From assembly GCA_003550325.1 (NCBI GenBank), contig QKWP01000073.1, positions 497,068 to 561,067 of the forward strand: a DNA stretch of 64,000 nt, in the 5' to 3' direction. The stretch is from Gigaspora rosea (lineage: Eukaryota; Glomeromycota; Glomeromycetes; Diversisporales; Gigasporaceae). Below are positions 60,771 through 64,000 of the stretch, one piece after another; position 1 is the stretch's first letter; every line of letters begins with the position of its first letter. The translations under genes and the position numbers were made by a program. The notes under the pieces are model-generated. The model worked only from the letters and a program-made list of their open reading frames with translations. It was not told where the DNA came from and ran no database searches.

Positions 60771-61886
60771 TTAAATTATTTCTGCCATATCTGTATCTTC
60801 TGTATCTACTAGTTCGTAGTCATCTTCTCCAAACACCTTCCAGTCAGGTTCTGGAAGTTCCTTTATATTAAACACCCATTCTGGTATTGTTTCAATTCTG
60901 AAAATTTCTTGTAGTAAATTTATCGCTTCAATTACTTCTTCTTGTTCCTCGATTGGGAATTTCGGACAATCGATTATATTCTTATTTTGTAGTTCTTCAT
61001 TTAATTTTTCGATGCTTGTTGGGAAACGTTCCTCGTCCTTTGTCTTCTTGTCATTTTCTTTTTCCCTAATCTGTATCCAATCTTCAGGTATTTTCCAGAA
61101 GAAATAAAATTCCCTTAATGCCTTAACCGCGATCATCAGCTCTTTTGTGTTTGTTATCGGTAGGGTTAGGTTCACTTTGGTTACGTCTTCCCAGTTTACT
61201 GGTAGATCTTCTAATGATGTATAGTTTACTCCTATGTATTCTCTTGGTAAGGGTGTTACCACTCTATAGAAGCTTGGTATCTGCTCGATGAATCTTATTG
61301 CCGTCTCTGTCAACATTATTGGAAACTCAAACTTCTCTTTTAACGCCAGTTCCTTAGGTTTGGCTGGTAATCTTTTCTTTCTGATTATATAATCATTGGG
61401 CAAGTATTTAAATGCATAGACTTTCCTAAGTTCCTCTATATGTGCTTTGAAATCTTCATCATCTCTTGGACAAAACGGAAACATCTCTCTCAGTCGTGGT
61501 GTTAGATCTTGGACTGCATCAGGTAATTCCAATTTCTTTGCTGGTAGTTCGAAATAATCATCTGGTAACGCCCTCATATGGTAGTATTTACTTAATTTCT
61601 CTTTTCTCCGTCTCAGGTCCCTTAATTCTTCTCTTTTGGTTAGTGGAAAGAGTTTCCTTACTTCCTCTCTTAGATCCTCGGGATAGTCCAGTAATCTTTC
61701 TCTTTTATCACTAATAAACGATTCTGGTAGTCTTTCGAATGCATATATTTTCCTTAGGATGATAGCTACTGTTCCCATCCACTTTGAATTTTCTATCGGT
61801 AACTCACAGGGTAGTCCCTTTCTTATCGTTAAAGGAATCTCTTTCCATTCTGTTGGTAGTTTTCTTCTAACTTCCACCTGAACTTC
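60771..61886 (-). CDS. LINE upstream ORF, repeat-protein part (ORF-c)
   Basis: An open frame without an ATG near its 5' end; it continues the frame of ORF-b after one TAG (61887-61889), so ORF-b and ORF-c may be one protein interrupted by a stop. About 368 residues. A motif (L/I)-P-x-x-(Y/F/W) recurs at residues about 7, 50, 104, 159, 210, 263 and 331. It is usually preceded by L-x-x-x-Y-x-F, as in LRKIYAFERLPESF, LRKVYAFKYLPNDY and LREFYFFWKIPEDW. The spacing near 54 residues indicates at least six divergent repeats of an unrecognised helical module. The C-terminus is acidic. No RRM, zinc knuckle or transposase-22 domain, the usual ORF1 parts, is seen. Probably an RNA- or partner-binding scaffold for the LINE particle. 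Confidence 0.7.
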   Translation of the reverse strand, partial: EVQVEVRRKLPTEWKEIPLTIRKGLPCELPIENSKWMGTVAIILRKIYAFERLPESFISDKRERLLDYPEDLREEVRKLFPLTKREELRDLRRRKEKLSKYYHMRALPDDYFELPAKKLELPDAVQDLTPRLREMFPFCPRDDEDFKAHIEELRKVYAFKYLPNDYIIRKKRLPAKPKELALKEKFEFPIMLTETAIRFIEQIPSFYRVVTPLPREYIGVNYTSLEDLPVNWEDVTKVNLTLPITNTKELMIAVKALREFYFFWKIPEDWIQIREKENDKKTKDEERFPTSIEKLNEELQNKNIIDCPKFPIEEQEEVIEAINLLQEIFRIETIPEWVFNIKELPEPDWKVFGEDDYELVDTEDTDMAEII

Positions 61887-62243
61887 CTAAATAACTTTCT
61901 TTAAATCATTGTAGTTAAGGTTGTTTCGGATCCTCGCAAAACCGACTACATACAGTATTAATACTGTTATTTGGTGTGCGTCCATCATTCCGAATTCCTG
62001 GTTTGTTAGATAATCTAGGCCGAGTTTCTTCCTTAATTTGTCATAGAGTTGCTTTTTATTGTTCTTATTTAGTACATGTGCTCCGTAGCTCTTCTTATAT
62101 CGCTCTGTTGCCTCATTTAACAACTCCAAAAATTCCAGCTGGTGTTTAGGTTGTATTTCGAATCTTCGTGTAAAGGTTCTGAAGAATGCCTTGTCTCTAT
62201 AATGCATTTTCCTTTCTATAGCCTCTGGAATCTTCATTGTCAT
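61887..62243 (-). CDS. LINE upstream ORF, N-terminal part (ORF-b)
   Basis: 118 codons from ATG 62243: MTMKIPEAIERKMHYRDKAF, a basic helical protein with KKQLYDKLRKKLGLDYLTNQ and a hydrophobic ITVLILYVVGFARI near the end. The ATG lies four bases after the TAG of ORF-a (TAG-AAAA-ATG), consistent with reinitiation. It stays in frame with ORF-c across a single TAG. No named family. Confidence 0.6.
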   Translation of the reverse strand: MTMKIPEAIERKMHYRDKAFFRTFTRRFEIQPKHQLEFLELLNEATERYKKSYGAHVLNKNNKKQLYDKLRKKLGLDYLTNQEFGMMDAHQITVLILYVVGFARIRNNLNYNDLKKVI

Positions 62244-62247
62244 TTTT

Positions 62248-63012
62248 CTACTCTCGAATTTGTGTTTTATACTCCTTTAATTCTGCCAAAGCTTCAAAGG
62301 CTGCTAGTATCTTATTTTTATTCCATTTCCTTCTGTCGAATTCCTCAGTCTTTAATTCGCTATTAGCCCTCAATACCTTGTCTATGCCTCTGCTGATTTT
62401 ACTCTGTCGTTCTTCGTCAAAAGGCCTCTTTATATCTTTTCCTGGACCTTTGGCCACCTCACTGTATAATAATTTTGCTTTTGCTTTTCCTTTCTCTACT
62501 TTACTTGCACTCTCCTTCTTTTCTTTTTCTTTTACTAATTCATATTCTCTATTCTTTTTCAACTCTTCCTCTAGTCTTTCCGCCAACCTTTGCTCAAACT
62601 GTGGATCTAGTTTCATTAGTTGTACATGATCGCTTAAATTTTTGTCTGATAGCTGTCGATCCTCCGTTTCTGTGTCAGTTCCCGGTACCTCAGTAATTTC
62701 TACCTCTGACTGTCGATCCTCGGTTCCCGTACCAAGCCCCTGTGGATCAGCATTTTCTATATTTGTCTGCGATGATGTCAGATCGATTTCCATTTCGGTG
62801 TTTGTTTTGATTTCCATTTCCGATGACGTCATTTCTGTGTTTTCAGTATTCCGGCCGTTATCCCCATTTTCAAGTTCGGTTTTATCTTTCGTCAAGTGTT
62901 TTCTTTTGATTTTCTTTGTTCCTTCTATTTTTTGAGCTGCCTCTTCGTCTTGTCTATTTAATCTTTCTGTAAAACTTTCTTGTGCTGCTTCAAATTCTTT
63001 GGATGCTTTCAT
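62248..63012 (-). CDS. LINE ORF-a, charged coiled-coil protein
   Basis: The frame opens after a TAG at 63076; the first ATG is at 63012 (MKASKEFEAAQE), giving about 254 residues, although TTG-initiated or upstream reading cannot be excluded. The N-terminal half is acidic and Thr/Glu-rich with echoing phrases (TEMEIDLTSS, TGTEDRQSEVE, TETEDRQLSD). The second half (about 150-240) is predicted coiled coil (FEQRLAERLEEELKKNREYE), followed by KEKEKKESASKVEKGKAKAK. This matches the coiled-coil character of many LINE ORF1 proteins, which form RNA-bound multimers. The stop is followed four bases later by the ATG of ORF-b. Confidence 0.68.
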   Translation of the reverse strand: MKASKEFEAAQESFTERLNRQDEEAAQKIEGTKKIKRKHLTKDKTELENGDNGRNTENTEMTSSEMEIKTNTEMEIDLTSSQTNIENADPQGLGTGTEDRQSEVEITEVPGTDTETEDRQLSDKNLSDHVQLMKLDPQFEQRLAERLEEELKKNREYELVKEKEKKESASKVEKGKAKAKLLYSEVAKGPGKDIKRPFDEERQSKISRGIDKVLRANSELKTEEFDRRKWNKNKILAAFEALAELKEYKTQIRE

Positions 63013-63290
63013 CCCTTTGAGCAAAGTTATCAAATCTGTCCGAAGACCTGTTTCTGTGTAGTTTTGTCTTTTCAACTACTTCTGTCGTTCTCTGTCTTTC
63101 CTTTTCTTTTTAGCTTCTCCTAAGTGCTGTTGTAGTTTGTCTTTTTATTTAATTAATTAATTACTTAATTATTTGTACAATAAAAGCCGTGTGTTTGTAT
63201 ACTCTTTTCCGTTTTTTTTTGTTTACTTAGTGATGTACGGATGTTCGGGAAAGAGTTTTTTAATAATAATTAATTAATAATAATAATAAT
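63013..63290 (-). other. LINE 5' UTR and edge
   Basis: No ORF is convincing. On the LINE strand it runs from ATTATT repeats through an AAAAAACTCTTTCCCGAACA block. Any internal promoter here is not identifiable by eye. Confidence 0.45.
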
Positions 63291-63293
63291 ACC

Positions 63294-63300
<7 letters not shown>

Positions 63301-63379
<79 letters not shown>

Positions 63380-63402
63380 TAATAAATAATAATAATAATT
63401 TC
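63301..63402. repeat. (TAA)n microsatellite
   Basis: About 100 bp of AAT triplets with a few interruptions. Together with the (AAT)n at 55346 it brackets the LINE, so the element lies within a triplet tract. Confidence 0.92.
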
Positions 63403-63492
63403 AATCAAAAAAATTAAATTTGAAGGAAGCCCTTAATATTTATTTGAATCCTTATTGATATCAAACATAATCATTACAATTTTTATATTTAA

Positions 63493-64000
63493 TTAATTAA
63501 ATTGTAAGATAATCGAATTTAAAGAAGCTTCTAGCATAGAAATATAAGATTCCACCTTACCTGTCTCTTCAACACTCCAGTATCTATCGCGTACTCTTTC
63601 AGTCAATTCAACTACTGTAATTCTTCGATTTTCAGCACTTTTTTGTCGCACATTCTGTACATATTCCACAAATAATTCTCGACTTGCGTATACCTCAAAC
63701 CCACTTTCTTCAAACGTTTCTTGAAACTTTTTCCATACATCAGCAGTTAACAAGTTATTACCATACATGTGCTCGTGAAAAATATGTTTACATGGCAACA
63801 AATATCGATTACGAAACAAGCAGTAACAATCGAGAGAAGTCAAACCCGGCACACCTTTTTCTTTCTCAAGCCTATTCATTACAGCACAGGCCTCTTTAAT
63901 GAGTAAATGTTGAAAAGGGAGGAGAAATTTGTGGATTTCCTTAAGAATGTCGTCGTCAACACCATAAACGGACACTTTTTTAATATGATAGTCAAAAGCG
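63493..64000 (-). CDS. SWIM zinc-finger protein, C-terminal part (runs off window)
   Basis: The frame is open from the window edge to TAA-type end at 63493; the first residues visible read HIKKVSVYGVDDDILKEIHK. There is no ATG at the left of this part, so the gene starts beyond 64000. A SWIM-type finger is seen: LDCYCLFRNRYLLPCKHIFH (C-x-C...C-x-H), then LTADVWKKFQETFEESGFEV. SWIM domains accompany MULE transposases and related plant and fungal proteins; many copies exist in Rhizophagus. A decayed relative is at 49030-49610. It may be a transposase end or a domesticated regulator. The LINE lies just downstream. Confidence 0.7.
   Translation of the reverse strand, partial: AFDYHIKKVSVYGVDDDILKEIHKFLLPFQHLLIKEACAVMNRLEKEKGVPGLTSLDCYCLFRNRYLLPCKHIFHEHMYGNNLLTADVWKKFQETFEESGFEVYASRELFVEYVQNVRQKSAENRRITVVELTERVRDRYWSVEETGKVESYISMLEASLNSIILQFN

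Larger units (their letters stand above)
55346..63290 (-). mobile_element. long LINE retrotransposon in a (TAA)n tract
   Basis: From right to left: 5' UTR of about 200-280 bp, ORF-a, ORF-b/c, ORF2 (EN-RT), RNase H-like/CCHC part, 3' UTR hidden in the gap, and an (ATT)n end. ACCGTAATAA occurs immediately outside both ends (55336-55345 and 63291-63300) and may be the target duplication. The 1310-codon ORF2 is uninterrupted, implying a young copy, although in-frame stops separate some other parts. EN-RT-RNase H-CCHC order recalls Tad-type fungal LINEs; clade assignment is tentative. Confidence 0.8.

Overview
The window looks like nuclear DNA of an arbuscular-mycorrhizal fungus, most likely Rhizophagus (Glomeromycotina). 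This is inferred from content: very AT-rich DNA, short GT-AG introns, decayed Sel1, F-box and kinase-TPR genes of the type expanded in that lineage, SWIM/MULE-like and hAT transposase relics, and virus-like genes embedded in chromosomal sequence. No species marker (rRNA, conserved single-copy gene) is present.

Layout. (1) About 1-20.2 kb is a gene-bearing mosaic with a virus-like fossil. It holds a broken Polinton-type integrase whose C-terminal part is joined to a Vsr-like nuclease domain, an A32/FtsK-HerA-type packaging ATPase, a broken tyrosine recombinase, a 975-residue primase-helicase and several small zinc or DNA-binding proteins. Two members of one small zinc-protein family flank the primase-helicase. 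Between these lie cellular-looking genes: a spliced gene at 6.05-7.93 kb, a coiled-coil protein at 9.3-11.0 kb and a RING protein at 12.1-13.1 kb. The last two share a related C-terminal domain. (2) About 20.2-34.4 kb holds repeats and pseudogenes: a 34-bp array with two-unit periodicity, a hAT transposase remnant with a MITE inside its intron, a 1-kb SINE-like element with a perfect 15-bp target duplication, a Sel1/F-box chimera between two related minisatellites, and a kinase-TPR relic. (3) About 34.4-55.3 kb is an extremely AT-rich graveyard of decayed transposases, MITEs and old LINE fragments, with almost no plausible gene. (4) About 55.3-63.3 kb is a long LINE on the minus strand inside a (TAA)n tract. 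It has two upstream ORFs, an endonuclease-reverse transcriptase ORF of 1310 codons, an RNase H-like region lacking catalytic acids, and a C-terminal zinc knuckle. An assembly gap hides its 3' UTR. (5) At 63.5-64.0 kb a SWIM-domain ORF runs off the window edge.

How parts relate. The packaging ATPase, integrase and primase-helicase are what a DNA-virus-like element would use to integrate, replicate and package. Neither a capsid gene nor a DNA polymerase gene was recognised, and the integration genes are broken, so the module is read as a fossil. The LINE ORFs form a compact chain whose stop and restart codons nearly touch, which suggests coupled translation. Much of the rest is nested insertion history: a MITE in a hAT intron, a SINE beside the hAT fragment, a hAT-type MITE in an older repeat, and a MITE in a minisatellite.
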